Notes under the pieces: generated by a model
What the model was told of the DNA's origin: nothing
The model's input: only the letters and a program-made list of their open reading frames with translations
Databases searched by the model: none
NCBI GenBank assembly: GCA_936440205.1
Contig: OW387148.1
Location: 23,243,961 to 23,307,960 of the forward strand
DNA: 64,000 bases
From: Lepidonotus clava
Lineage: Eukaryota; Annelida; Polychaeta; Phyllodocida; Polynoidae
Direction: 5' to 3'
Translations under genes and position numbers: made by a program
In this document: piece after piece, positions 37,189-49,084 of the stretch
Layout: each line of letters begins with the position of its first letter
Numbering within the stretch: position 1 is the stretch's first letter

Positions 37189-37339
37189 TTTGAACAGAAG
37201 GCAGAGGAAGAGCTGCGACTCTCTTCTCGGGAGTCTCCCTTCAAATGGTTATTTGCGGCAGTGTCTACACAGTTCATAGCAAACCTTTGGATTTGGGCCG
37301 CACCATCCAGGCAGTGCCTAGCATGCGTCGGAAAAACTG
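37189..37339 (+). CDS. Candidate internal exon, family unknown
   Basis: It is bounded by a strong acceptor (TACTTCTTGCCTCCACAG ending at 37188) and a strong donor (ACTG|GTAAGG, intron starting 37340). One frame is open throughout: 50 codons starting FEQKAEEELRLSSRESPF, then a hydrophobic aromatic stretch (WLFAAVSTQFIANLWIW), ending in phase 1. The charged-then-hydrophobic layout could be a membrane-proximal segment. The antisense strand is also open (84 codons), which weakens the case. No family recognised. Confidence 0.33.
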
Positions 37340-40300
37340 GTAAGGGTTTTAATGCTATGAATCCTAGTCGCAATGAATTTTGTTGAATTAAGATATCATT
37401 AGAATGAATCTTGGGCAACAGCTAAGTTTAGAGAATTCGTTGAACAGCGGGCCGGACTTCCTTAAACAAGTGGCACCCCTTAATAGACTTACATTGCCGT
37501 TCCTACTCTCCTCCAGGGTATAACGGCCATGCTGGGAGGCTATCAGGAGGCCCTGTGTGTGGGTAGGACCGACGGGAGCAGGAGGCCCATGTTTGCAGTC
37601 TTTAACATGTGTCAATAGGCATTGACTGTGGGATGATTTCAGCCTAATCTGCAGCTAATCTAGACACACACGCCCCTCCTGGAGGTCCGACCGTCCCCGC
37701 AAGGAGGAATGTATTTAAACAAACGACCAGGCGGCAGGCTCCTAGCTGCAATTGGTTCTCGGCCTGAGCTCCTTTAGACAGAAGAGATAAACAAGACCTC
37801 AATGAGTCTCTATGGCCCCTGCTACTCCTACTTAGGATGTCAGTTTTAATCGATGGATTTAATTTAGGACAGCCATAATCTGTGTTTTTGTCGGGCAAAT
37901 ACAAATAAAAGAGCAGTATAACATCTCTACCGCCTTCAAACGGAGGTCCTTACTGAGGGTTGTTGGTAGCTAAGTGGGGTATAAATTGTGTAGTATACGG
38001 CGCCTTGGCAGGGGACTGTTGGAATTATTCGATACATTATGAATCAAGTTATGTCTGAGTTTCAATTATATTGCCCATTGATACCCCACAACGTTTGCTT
38101 TAAGGTATAAAATAAATGACAAAAATAGAGTAAGCAGACAGTATATATGTCTCGGTAACGTTTCTCAAAATTATGTTCCTCTTTAATGGTAATCGTTAAA
38201 AGCCCAAGAGCTTTGCAAATGAATAAGCCCGGTGAGCAGATAAAAAAGGAAATGGTACCAATTTATCAAACCCAAGTGAAAGAGAATAGCATGTAATGTC
38301 ATTCAAAATACTTGGTAATGTATAGTGATGTATGTGAGTCGTAACAAGCATTACAAGTCTGTCACATTCCGAATTACACCCACCATCAAACTGGGAGACC
38401 ACAGCGACCTGCTACAGTGGTTTCATGTATGGGTCATTGTAACATGACACACTGAGTTTGGACTCATGCAGGGAGATGGCGTGACCACAGTACTTAGCCC
38501 TAAGGACTTATTGGCACAGACCAACTCCCGGGCCCTATAGGCCTGACCAATAACACTGGCCAAAAGCCCATTCAGTCAGCATTACATTGCCCTTTTCCAA
38601 ATATTAAGTCCAATAAAATTTCAGCAGCTCTTCTTTTATTACAATCCCTGTAGATAGCGAAAATCTGTACACCCACACATGCATGAGCACAGTTACTGAT
38701 CGACATACAGATCTTTCTATTGATATAGGTTCGTTCACTGGCTTTCATTTTTATTTGATATCAGCAAAATTATGAACATTTTATTTTTCCTCTGCGATAA
38801 GGGCGGACAGATGTGGTATTGTTAGGGTCTGTGCACGCCATCAGGCCATCGGGCTTATAGTGGCTCGGGGCAATGTTATTGTGAGTTCACCTCTGTAATG
38901 TGCATGGGTAAAGTTATGAATATGTAGTCCCAATGGACATACCTTGTGGGACAGACATGTACATTGAGGGACAAAAGCTAGGTGTTCTTTATTCAGGTAC
39001 ACTAGCTTACTTTAGTTGGCCTTAACATCATCCATATCTGCCAAACCACAACATTGCTAAGCGAACAACTATGCAATTCGAAAAGCCGCAGTTGCAAACT
39101 GTGGGGAACCACATTAGACAACTGCCAAGAATAATATGTTCTCTATTCACTTTTTGATCCTGATACGAGGATACAGGCTTAGGTAAACAACATTTCAAAG
39201 TCTGATTCACTTGCTCTACTATTAACAGTTATCAATGCTGTCAGACCATACTGAAAGAACGTGATTTGACTTCGATGATGTTAACGCAATGAATCACTTT
39301 GTCTGGTTTCCCCTTCATACTCTTGTTTTCCCACAAGAACCCCTTAATACAAAGTCAATTAATTTTGTCAAGGCCAGCAAATAACGATGCTCACTGGTTC
39401 AGAAATAATCAACTCATGAATGTGAGATTAACTTTTATGAATAGGTTTGTACGTCGTGGCCATATAGAACACCCACATGAACATGGACGGAAATTTGTCG
39501 TTTTCAGATAATTCATCCTAACTTTAATTTTGTTTGCTTCAATTTAGATAGTTGCTAAATTATTGGTAGGCCTATACCTTCCTTATGTCACGTATTGCCA
39601 GGCTTAATTAGTGTTTCGATATGTTTTTAATACCAGACCAACCAAAATGGGCCTATACACAATTTACCGCGGGATTCAATCCTTTATCAATGTTTTTTAT
39701 GTCCTGCTGCTACATCCATTACTCGACTGTCCTCAATATCTGGATCTTTCCTGGAGTCCCTGTTACACTACCTCACTGTGCATGCTTTCGCTCACCCATA
39801 CAGACTGACATTGACGGTTTGCTTTTTGTATCGAAAGGTAACTTCTGGCAGATTATGACTATTTCCCTACATGTCCATAGTTACCAGAATAAACATCGAA
39901 TTGATAAGGCATAGAATACTGTAGATATCCTTCTAGATACCTCAAATAATTACAGACACGATTTTGCATGGTAATTCATTAAAACAACAAATTCTATAAT
40001 ACTTCCAGACCGTGTGAAAATAGCAGAGATGCGTTGGGTAAATAGTGTTTGTGCTTATCATGTTTTGTCACGCATTATGCTACATTGTTATTCTTCATAG
40101 GACAAACACCTGTCCTTGTATTTTGGCTTGATGCTGAGTGTATGGCTTTGAATACAAAGCATCATCATAAGGCGATTTGTTCTGCGGAGTTGGCAACGAC
40201 AGTACTAATGGCACGGTACTTAGGGGGAGAATACTATGTGAGGGCTTTTCTGAAAGCCGAATCAGGGATGTATAAATAACAATGGAACTGTATGCCACTA

Positions 40301-43033
40301 TAACATCATTAAGTTTAACATTAAAGAATCGAATGAATTATTCTATATCCCCTCTTTGTGATGAGTAATTTCTTGAAGCTTGCTTGTCAGCAAATGGCAA
40401 CAGTTTAATGGAAATGTCCTTGCAAATGATGATAATTGAAGTACAATTAAACATGACAAATGGGAAGGCTACAGTGATGGGAATCCTACTAGTTTATCAT
40501 ACACATAAATGACTTCTTGCAAATTGCAATGCAAGCCTGGAAGGTGCATTATTCAGAGGATTGATGATTGCTGACAAGTCTGTTTGGAGTGGCCATAGTA
40601 ATCTGATAGGACTGGATTACGTCCCTCTCAGTGATGTAAAGTACAGTTGTCAGACCCATCATTATAAGTTATGGGCTGATGTACCTGCTGATGGCATGCC
40701 AGGTTAAAAACTACTCTCAGGAATAAAGCACACATGTACACGTATGACGTCGACAGAATCAGTTTGAAACTGTTATAAATATATAACACAACTTTCTGAG
40801 TCTGTAATCCAAACATCTATCTCTCTGTGTCATCTCTTTTTCTAATTGAAGATTTTGTCTGAAAATTGAGTAAAAGGCGTCATGTCGTTGTACAGTTCTG
40901 AGGTTTGTTGATCAAAGCGCTTTAATATCAACGCAATATGATATCGTGCACATTAATAAATCCTCTTTAGGTGTTGATGTTCAGGCTCAGCATTGAATTG
41001 GAAACATAGTTGAATGAAACTGATGGCAGCTTTTGAAGTCCGATGTATATCTTCCCAATGATGCAAATATTTCAAGGTGTATAGTGTGAATCCATTTCAT
41101 GACACATTAATATGAGATGAACAATGTGTTACCGTACCATGTAACTGTTACAACACGTGTGAATTTAATTTTGTTTTGGGGGCGACAAGGAATGGCATGC
41201 CATATTTATGTAGACGATTTCCAGGAATCATACAAGATATGACCGAAAAACCAATATAAAAAACATTTCTACGAAATTACGCTCCGAGCTGTCTGGCTGT
41301 TTTCCCTAAGGAATAGGGTACTGGAGGAGACTGGTCACCTTAAAGCCTCCACTACCTTGACCTGAAACTGCTCCTCATATCTTATGTCAACACAGCGTAC
41401 TCCCAGCACCCTTCCCACAGCTCTCCCACATCCATCCACTCCCTCTCCCCTCTCCCACCACACCCAGGAGTCACTAACTACCCCCTCTTCTCCCTGCCAC
41501 TTCTCCTTGCCAGCTCCTAGGATCGATTTACAAACTGCCGGCGTAGGTCGTAATGAGCGTCCGATAAGTATAGTCACACACAAAAATGAACTGATTTTAT
41601 CTGTTATTTGAGACTTTACTGGACGGGCATTCGCTGTTTCCTCTGAGGTTTTTCTTTTACTTAATACTCGCTAAAAGCTTTTATTGAAATGAAGGTAAAA
41701 AGGAAGAAAGGAAATTAACTTAAGGCCAAAGGCTTTCCAGATACATTAATTTGAAATAATTCTGAGTACGTTTTTGAAGAGACAGATGCATCAATGCAAA
41801 AACACTCTTGTGCAGGTTTCCCATAAGACTTCTGTTACTGAAGTTCCGAAGAAAACATTCATTTATTTTTGGACTATACAGTTGTTTAATTGAGTATCTT
41901 GGACACCAATAAGTCAGAGCTTCAGTCCTAGTCCTTTCCAAACGACCACCACCACGATCGCCAACATAATAAAGTGGAGGGAAGGAGGGTCGGTTGCCAG
42001 GGGTAGTTTGAGTGTATTCTACCCACGCCCCCCTCTGGTCACTATCAGAACTGACAATGAAGGAAGACCAACAGACTGACCATGGTCACTACCCATGTGA
42101 TCAGCATTTTCTCACACACCTCTTGCCTTCTAATGAGGCAAGGCAGGGCTTCCCAATGCCCCCACTTAACCCAGTGAGGGTCAGTGAGGGAATACCCTAA
42201 TTGATCCTATTCTGAACGACACAACATCTCATTCTCCAAATTAACCTAACCCTAATGTCAGGGTACCCTTTGAATACCAGAATAAGTAATACCTGCTTTT
42301 ATTCATGTCTTACATGCAACAGCCCTATCCCCATGGCATATTATAACACTATTGAATAATTTGTGTATAGAGGTACACAAAACAGCAGTTTTGATAATAC
42401 CGACTCTCGTTATGAACAAGGGGTCTTTAGGGGGAGGTTTTATAATAGAGACTGGCGTTATAAGTATTAAAGGGGTGTTCGCTTCATGAACCTGATCACG
42501 TGAACAGAATCCGGTCATATCAAACATCATGTTGTACCTGTGCAAACATTCAATGTCATCCAACACAAGAACCAAATAGAAATATGTTTTCTAAAGCTTA
42601 CTTGAGGATTGGAAAGGGGTTTTAGTTTTAATCCATTTCCATGAGTTATTTCCTATTTCAGAAGAAATTAAGAAGCGATGTCAAACATGAAAAAATAGCC
42701 GATGATGTTTGTTGAGGCGGCTCACCTGGAGCGGACCTTTAAGCCCAGGACGGCTGGGAGGGCCATGAATCTCTGTAAGTCTCATGAATAGTTTAACTTT
42801 ATTGTGATTGGCTCACTTTCCGGAACCCCCCTGGGGACCGTGAGTTGGGGAGTAAAGGCAATCCTGGCGGCCTACTTGGTGGAATGTCAGCCCCAACTCT
42901 CCTTCCCCTCACACTGCCCACTGGTCAGCAGAGTGGTCAGTCTCCAGCCCCAGCAGACCATTGGCCATCAATACCACCTCTTGGACCTGCCAACACCCGG
43001 CTCCAGGTCCCCTTGTTGTAAGGACGCAGACAA
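37340..43033. other. Unassigned noncoding DNA
   Basis: No gene recognised across this long interval. 37630-37860 is less AT-rich. 41390-41520 is C/T-rich and open on both strands because of composition. The acceptor-like tract near 40080-40100 precedes a 59-codon frame but lacks further support. Confidence 0.4.
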
Positions 43034-43110
43034 CTGGAGTGGTTCAATAGTTAGAGCCCTGCAGCCCTGATCTTTGGCCCCGGGGTTTAATTCCCGGTAG
43101 GTGCTAGTCT
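43030..43110 (+). repeat. tRNA-like sequence, probable SINE head or tRNA pseudogene
   Basis: The A-box-like TGGTTCAATAGTTAGAGC at about 43040-43057 is followed by the B-box-like GGTTTAATTCC at about 43084-43094 inside the T-arm-like CCGGG...CCCGG. Spacing suits an internal RNA polymerase III promoter. The acceptor stem does not pair, and the B box has T for C in the conserved TTC, so it is not a working tRNA. Confidence 0.5.
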
Positions 43111-44054
43111 GCCGGGGGTGATGGGGGAGGTTTTATTGGAAAGGGAGGGGTTGGTTTCTTTGATCTAAATTCCAATCGATTACTTAGGGTTTGCTAACTA
43201 GAAGTTGAGAGGACTGTCGCTACTTTTGGTTATCCCGCTAGTGCACTTTGGGGGAAAAAGAGGTGCTTTTTGGGTATAGAAACAACCCTTAATGATGTGC
43301 AATATGATCTATATGACACTGAACATGAAACAGTCTGTGTTGACGAAGGAGAGACAGCGTTAGCGAAGCATAAAAGAGGACAGTTCTTGTTGAAACTGCA
43401 CTCTTCTTTGATTTTTTGAATAACAATATGATAGATAGGTTAATCGGGGAGTATAACTCTGATAAAGTTTGAACTCTAAGGAAGTTTCTATAAAGAGCAA
43501 CATAAAGATTAAGTTCGTATATAGATACTAGGCCTATATAGCTTTGAGAGAGTGAACAAAGATGTTAGGTAAATATGACCCTTTTGCACCTCGATTTGGT
43601 GGCTGTCTAATTTTGTAAAATACTTTTTAGAAACATAGCATTCAAAGTCACCCAGACCATTTCTAGTCTCATTATACAGCCAACATAGCATCTCTTGATG
43701 CCCTGCCCAAACACACATACCTTATCCCACCTCCTCCCAACACCCCAGGGGAAGGTTTATGAGCTGCTCAGACCTCCCCCTCCCACCACTCTTTTCCCCC
43801 ACCCACCTACTCGACCCCAACCCACCCTTGTACACACACCACGGACCCTCTCCTATCGGTGAATAGGGAAAGGCAACACTGACATGTCTGTAAGAGGGTG
43901 CCGGCCTTTGACCCTTTGCCTCTCTCATTCTCCCCTCCTTATTTCCATAGTCGGGACGAGTGGTTACTGGAGCGCTTACAGTCACTGCCGGCAATACAAA
44001 GGTGTCCCATACTGAGCAGTGAATCAGTGTCAGGGTGTGCAGCCGGCTACAAGG
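43111..44054. other. Unassigned noncoding DNA
   Basis: No gene recognised. 43720-43870 is C-rich simple-like sequence. Confidence 0.45.
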
Positions 44055-44455
44055 GGCCGGCGGTAAGGAGAGTACGAGTCTGTGCCAGTACTGGCTGTGT
44101 CTGAGTAAGGATTGCCTTCAGACTGTACCAGTACCAACTGTGTCTGAGTACCGAGGGGTCAGCAGAGTGTACCAGTACCAGCTGTGTCTGAGTAAGGAGG
44201 GCCGGCGGACCGTACCAGAACTGGCTGTGTGTGAGTAAGGAAGGGCTGCTGACTGTACCAGTACTGGCTGTGTCTGAGTAAGGAGGGGCTGCTGACTGTA
44301 CCAGTACTGGCTGTCTCTGAGTAAGGAGGGCCGGCGGACCGTACCAGAACTGGCTGTGTGTGAGTAAGGAAGGGCCAGCTGACTGTACCAGTACTGGCTG
44401 TGTCTTAGTATGGAGGGGCTGCAGACTGTACTATTACTGGCTGTGTCTAAGTCCA
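44055..44455. repeat. Minisatellite, 43-44 bp unit, about 9 copies, with trimeric higher-order pattern
   Basis: The anchor CTGAGTA (or variant) recurs with its GAGTA at 44103, 44146, 44190, 44233, 44276, 44319, 44362, 44406 (TAGTA) and 44449. Units carrying GCCGGCGGACCGTACCAGAA occur at about 44200 and 44329, exactly three units (129 bp) apart. The block 44190-44318 is thus repeated as 44319-44447. The 112-codon antisense frame repeating SQYWYSQ-type words is a by-product. Confidence 0.92.
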
Positions 44456-47400
44456 CCCATGTCAGGCGGGCCGTCGAGAAATGATATCGTGGTTTGGTTC
44501 TTGTTATGTATCTCGTATGGTCTTAAATTAAAGTGATACTGCTCATTGTTTATTCTCTATGTTGACAATGTTAACATGTCATCTGGAGTGCATCTGATTT
44601 GAACCAATTACAGGGTAACATCATATCTTGTTCGGAGCTACGCGTCAAGAGCCTTTGGCTATATTAGCAATTTTATGAATCTGAACTTGACATATGGGAC
44701 GTGCTCCGTAAGAAGCAGGTCTATTAATAGGGAGATTAAGTCTGCTTATTATATTGAAAATGTTACCACACAGCGTCATTTACGGTGCACAATTGTTATT
44801 ATAAATGTCACATATATGAGTTGCACATGTTTGACAAGAGCTGGATATTGCCCACGAACTCAGTTCAACGTATTGGTCAGAGTAAACGGAAGTAGAACTG
44901 CGAAGGCCTGGACGAATTTATTCGGGGGAAATCCATTTCTGGCTATTTCAAAGCGGCCATAAAGTTCGCCAACGAGCCGATTTGTCGGCGTACAAAAAAG
45001 GCTTGGGGAGGGGCCAAGTCATTTAACTTGTAAAGTCGATGTAACTCCCCTAGCCGGAAAAGCTTGTGAAAAGCTTTAAAGGCCCAGATTACTAGTCAGA
45101 CTGGAACAAACAAGTCCGATAATTGGCTCCACATTATGAAGGAAATTATGGAAAATGAAGGAAAGTTTGCGAGGCGGAGACGAGTAAATCAGTGTATTCT
45201 AATTTGATTTTCATTGAGTGGAGAGTAGCGCTCCAAGGCGTCTCTATCATTTTCTCAGCCTGTTATCGAATGTGAATGTTTGAGGCACGTCAGCGGCAAG
45301 TTGAATTCCAGTGTTTGAGGGCTTTTTGTGGCAGCTTGGGTCGAACCACAAATTGGCAAGTAAATATAACAAAACCTGCTTCCCTTCTGAGGGAGCGATT
45401 CCGGACGAATCGATGTGGTACTAGGGAGCTTGTTGGGGCTATAGTCAATAAGGGCTGGAAGGAGGTGGTAGAGGGGGGTATCCCACACCACAACACCCCC
45501 AACAACACCCCCACAACACCCTCACAACACCCCCAGTCCCCCTAATCACACACACAGCCCACTCAGATCCATTCCGTTTCCATGGAAACACTGGCAAAAA
45601 CTGTCTCAATTTTGAAAGATCAAAGGCAGAGGAGGTAGACAGAGTGAGATCAAGTTAAGGAAGGTACACACAATCCTTGAAGACCAGCCAAGCTTGGCTG
45701 AACAGGACCCGGCCACACAAGCCGTATCGGATTGCCAGTGTCCTTGCCTGTCCGCAGACTCCACCAATCATGTTTTCTGGGGGTTTAGAGCCGGCAGACG
45801 AGCATCTCAACTGATACAAATCCCCCACGCCTTCAACTGAGCAACTCAATGGGCCAGCGGCGCCTGGCTCCGTAGAGCTTAGCAGATTCATATGAAAGGG
45901 TGATGAGACGAGTCGTTTCGATCTTCTCTAATGGCTAAATCAATGCGATCGACGAACCCAATTATATACTGCCCCTTTTACTGGAAGATGATAGGGTTTG
46001 AGATATCCTAACTATATAGGTTTGCGGATGAATGGCGAAAGGGTATAAGCTGGGGCACTGTGACTCCGAGCCAGGAACATATATTCTGAGCGTAATCTTC
46101 CTCCAAGATGGAATTTCTTTATAAAGACTAGTGAATATCTGATAGGAACTGCCAAATTTCTAAGGAATGGATGAAAGGGGAATAACTGAGCCCTGCTTTA
46201 GTAGTCTGTGTGGAAAACATTTAGAAAACTGTTCATTCAACTGCAACATCAAAACATTTTGCTCTGATTGCTTATTAGAATATATATCGATTCCATTCTA
46301 TTCTAACCATTCCTGGCTGGATTAATAGATATCAATCTCGGACAGAGGCTGTAAGAGACCTATCACGGGGAAGAGGCCCTCTGGGGATGCCATCGGCGGC
46401 TCCATTCACCCGCCTGTCCTCCCCAGTAGTCCCCAGCAGGGCCCTTTCCCTGAGAAATGGTCCAAGATCCGTGGGTCACCCCCACCAGCTTATTACTCTG
46501 CCTTCCCGTGATTCCTAGCGGCCGGAAACGCCTGTCTGGACATAGGCCGACGCCCTAACGTCATTCATATATTCTATTCAGCGGCTAATGCCCTATAAGT
46601 TGTGCCGGCCCTGCGCCTACCATAACTGGGCCGGTGATGGGTGTGGGAGGGGGAGCTGGGGGTATGTGCTATGGACTATTTGGTTGTGAAAGATGTAGGC
46701 CGTATGCGGGCATTCACCAAGTATGCAGTTATTGGTGAGTGGTTTAGGAGATAAGAATACAAGCCAGAAGTCTAAGTAAGAGATCAGAACATGAATTAGG
46801 AGGAAGGTAGGAAGCGCTTAGCAGACAGTTCCGCAAAGGACTGGTGTGAAAAGGGGAAGGACTTGGTAGATGTTATAGTGTGAAAAGTGGAGGGAGGGGA
46901 AGGTGCTGCTTTGAAAGGTATCAGTAGTGCAGGTGCATAGAATGAACAGGCGACTAAATCGGGATTCGGAAAGGGATAGGCTTAAACTTTACTACCATTT
47001 GACAACATGTAATCGTGGGATCTAGGGTAATAATCCAATTGGGTTATGGCAAAAAGAGACCGCACAGCTATTTTGCAATATAAAGACCCAGACAATTATG
47101 AATTCGTCTAGAGAACCTTATCCTCATTAAATATTAATATCGATATTCCATCTGTCTTCTTTAAACAATGGCGTAATTTTAACATTATAATGAACCTAAC
47201 GTTATGAGGAAACTAGTTAATAACAAATCCAATAGTCACAACTCTTACCGCTTGAAGTATGGTGCAATCCTAGTATCAACGAGTCAGGAATATTAAATGT
47301 TTAGATAATCATATTCATAAAACGTCTACTCGCGATTGAAGGCTAGGGAAAAAATGAGCGGATGGACCCGTGGCTAAAATCTCATGGCGTAGGATATCAA

Positions 47401-48887
47401 AGGCAAAGTGAGATTATTGACAGTGACAACTTTTCTTCAGAAGGGTAGGGCCTACTGCTGAAGGGGGCAGACATTAACTGAATGCGATGGAATGGCTTTG
47501 AAGTGCCGCACACATCAGTGGATCGGCATCAATATGTGAAAGGCGATTATCTAAAGCCTCGGTGAATTCGATTACTTTTGTTTAAGAGCAAGCCAACAGA
47601 AATAAGCCGATAAATTCAAGAAAAACGTATTACCATAAAATGCCCATATTTTCAGTTTCCAGCCACGAAAAAGCGCAATAGGTTCGTTGGCAAAAAGGCA
47701 AGGTGTGTATTAGTCAAAAGCCCTAGGCATGTTGAACTGATTCGCCTTGCTTGAGGTAAAGATGCAGCATTCTGGAATATATATCATATGAATATTCTCT
47801 TTCTGCATTCGTGTCCAGGAGTATCAATTTTCTATTTCCTTTTCTGGTGTCACATTACTTCTATTCCTTTCCGCCTCAGAAATCAGGGAATGTTTAGGTG
47901 ACGAGCAGCGTTGTTAAAGGTTTGTGTCCTTCCAGAAATATTATAAATCAAACATCAGACAGCAACTATAAAGCCAAGCCAATTTATACATTGGCAAACG
48001 TACAGATTACTGTTACCTTCCAATCGAAGTACTGTTAATTTTTTAAATATCCTTATGAAACTACTGACTCGTCACAGCTTTGCTTTTCTCATAAATCTAA
48101 AGCTTTTTGTGGTCACCAATTTTAAAAGCTTGTAATATCACCATTGCAGTTCAGCAGTAAATAGAGAAAAAGATACGAGACACGGTAACTGAAGGTAAAA
48201 ATAAAACGCACAGGGAACAGGAATGAGTAATCTTAGGTATTTGTTCTTTCTGATTAATTCAATGTATCCTACGGGGGACAGTATAGGCTGATCGTGCAAT
48301 AGAAAAAGAGAGTCCTGCCATTAGGAAGTATTCCTTTTTGCCAAGGGCGTGTGTATCTCCGTAAGTTGCCTCTGATTTCGCAGGGGACCCTTTACTATAA
48401 ATCGGTCTGTTGTATGGCTCCGGAGTCGAGCACATTTATCGAGTAAACATTTAAACATATCTATGTAGTTCAACCCATATTGAACAAATAAAGGATTGAA
48501 ACTAGTAACGTGGTAGTAATTAATGCTTCATATGGATATTGCAACTATGTGTTCAAATGCACAGGAGAGGAATTGTACATACATGATATATTGTTAGCAA
48601 AATCACCTTCCAGGCAAAAATGTTCTTCTAGTTTAACATTAACTTTTGTTAAAGCGATGTCATGAAGTGGGAATTATTCTACCTGAGACACATAACTGAA
48701 CCTACAAAATGTATATCTGTTTGGACCCCCCCCCCCCCTGAATGATATAGATAGGATAAAAGAATTGGGTTAATCAAGTCTCTTTAGGGATACATCTTAC
48801 GTTCTGTTTTCATAGAAACAGGTACATAGGCCTACAGAAACAGCAACAAATCTATACAATGTCAATGATATATAAGGATGCACGTAC
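44456..48887. other. Unassigned DNA, possible intron left of the signal-peptide exon
   Basis: No exon identified. 45470-45545 is A/C-rich simple sequence (repeated ACAACACCCCC words). 46330-46640 is a GC-richer block with low repetitiveness. A poly-C run of about 14 lies at 48726-48739. If the gene at 48888 continues leftward, part of this is its first coding intron. Confidence 0.4.
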
Positions 48888-49084
48888 CTTTACAGAGCTT
48901 TGGGTGGGTGTCCGAACAGGGCATGACCTCGAAGGTGCCATTCCGACAGGGGGCGTCACAGGCTGTGGAATTAAAATAACGAGCCGAGTCAGAGGTCTCA
49001 ATACACAGAATACTTAGAATAAAACACAGCAGGACGAGCACGCAGGAGGCACAGGCCCGGCCCCACTGCGTCTCCATGGCAACT
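48888..49084 (-). CDS. 5' coding exon of a secreted or type I membrane cysteine-rich protein
   Basis: On minus, the tract ACTTCTGTCTGTGTAG forms a good acceptor ending at 49085. The ATG at 49077-49075 sits in a strong context (TTGCCATGG), and AAAG|GTACGT is a consensus donor with the intron starting at 48887. The 63 codons (phase 1 end) encode METQWGRACASC, a hydrophobic signal core (VLVLLCFILSILCI), a polar region with N-glycosylation sites NST and NGT, and cysteines spaced C-x3-C-x9-C-x7-C. That spacing resembles the second half of a TNF-receptor cysteine-rich repeat (CxxC-x9-C-x7-C). The C-x3-C-x2-G pattern also recalls thrombospondin type 1 repeats. The family is therefore unresolved. An in-frame upstream ATG exists if the acceptor is not used. 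Confidence 0.6.

Noticed and set aside
40049-40279. 76-codon frame after an acceptor-like tract near 40100
   Set aside because: The frame begins upstream of the acceptor, has no recognised motif and no supporting donor.
44118-44456. 112-codon antisense repeat protein
   Set aside because: By-product of the 43-bp minisatellite.
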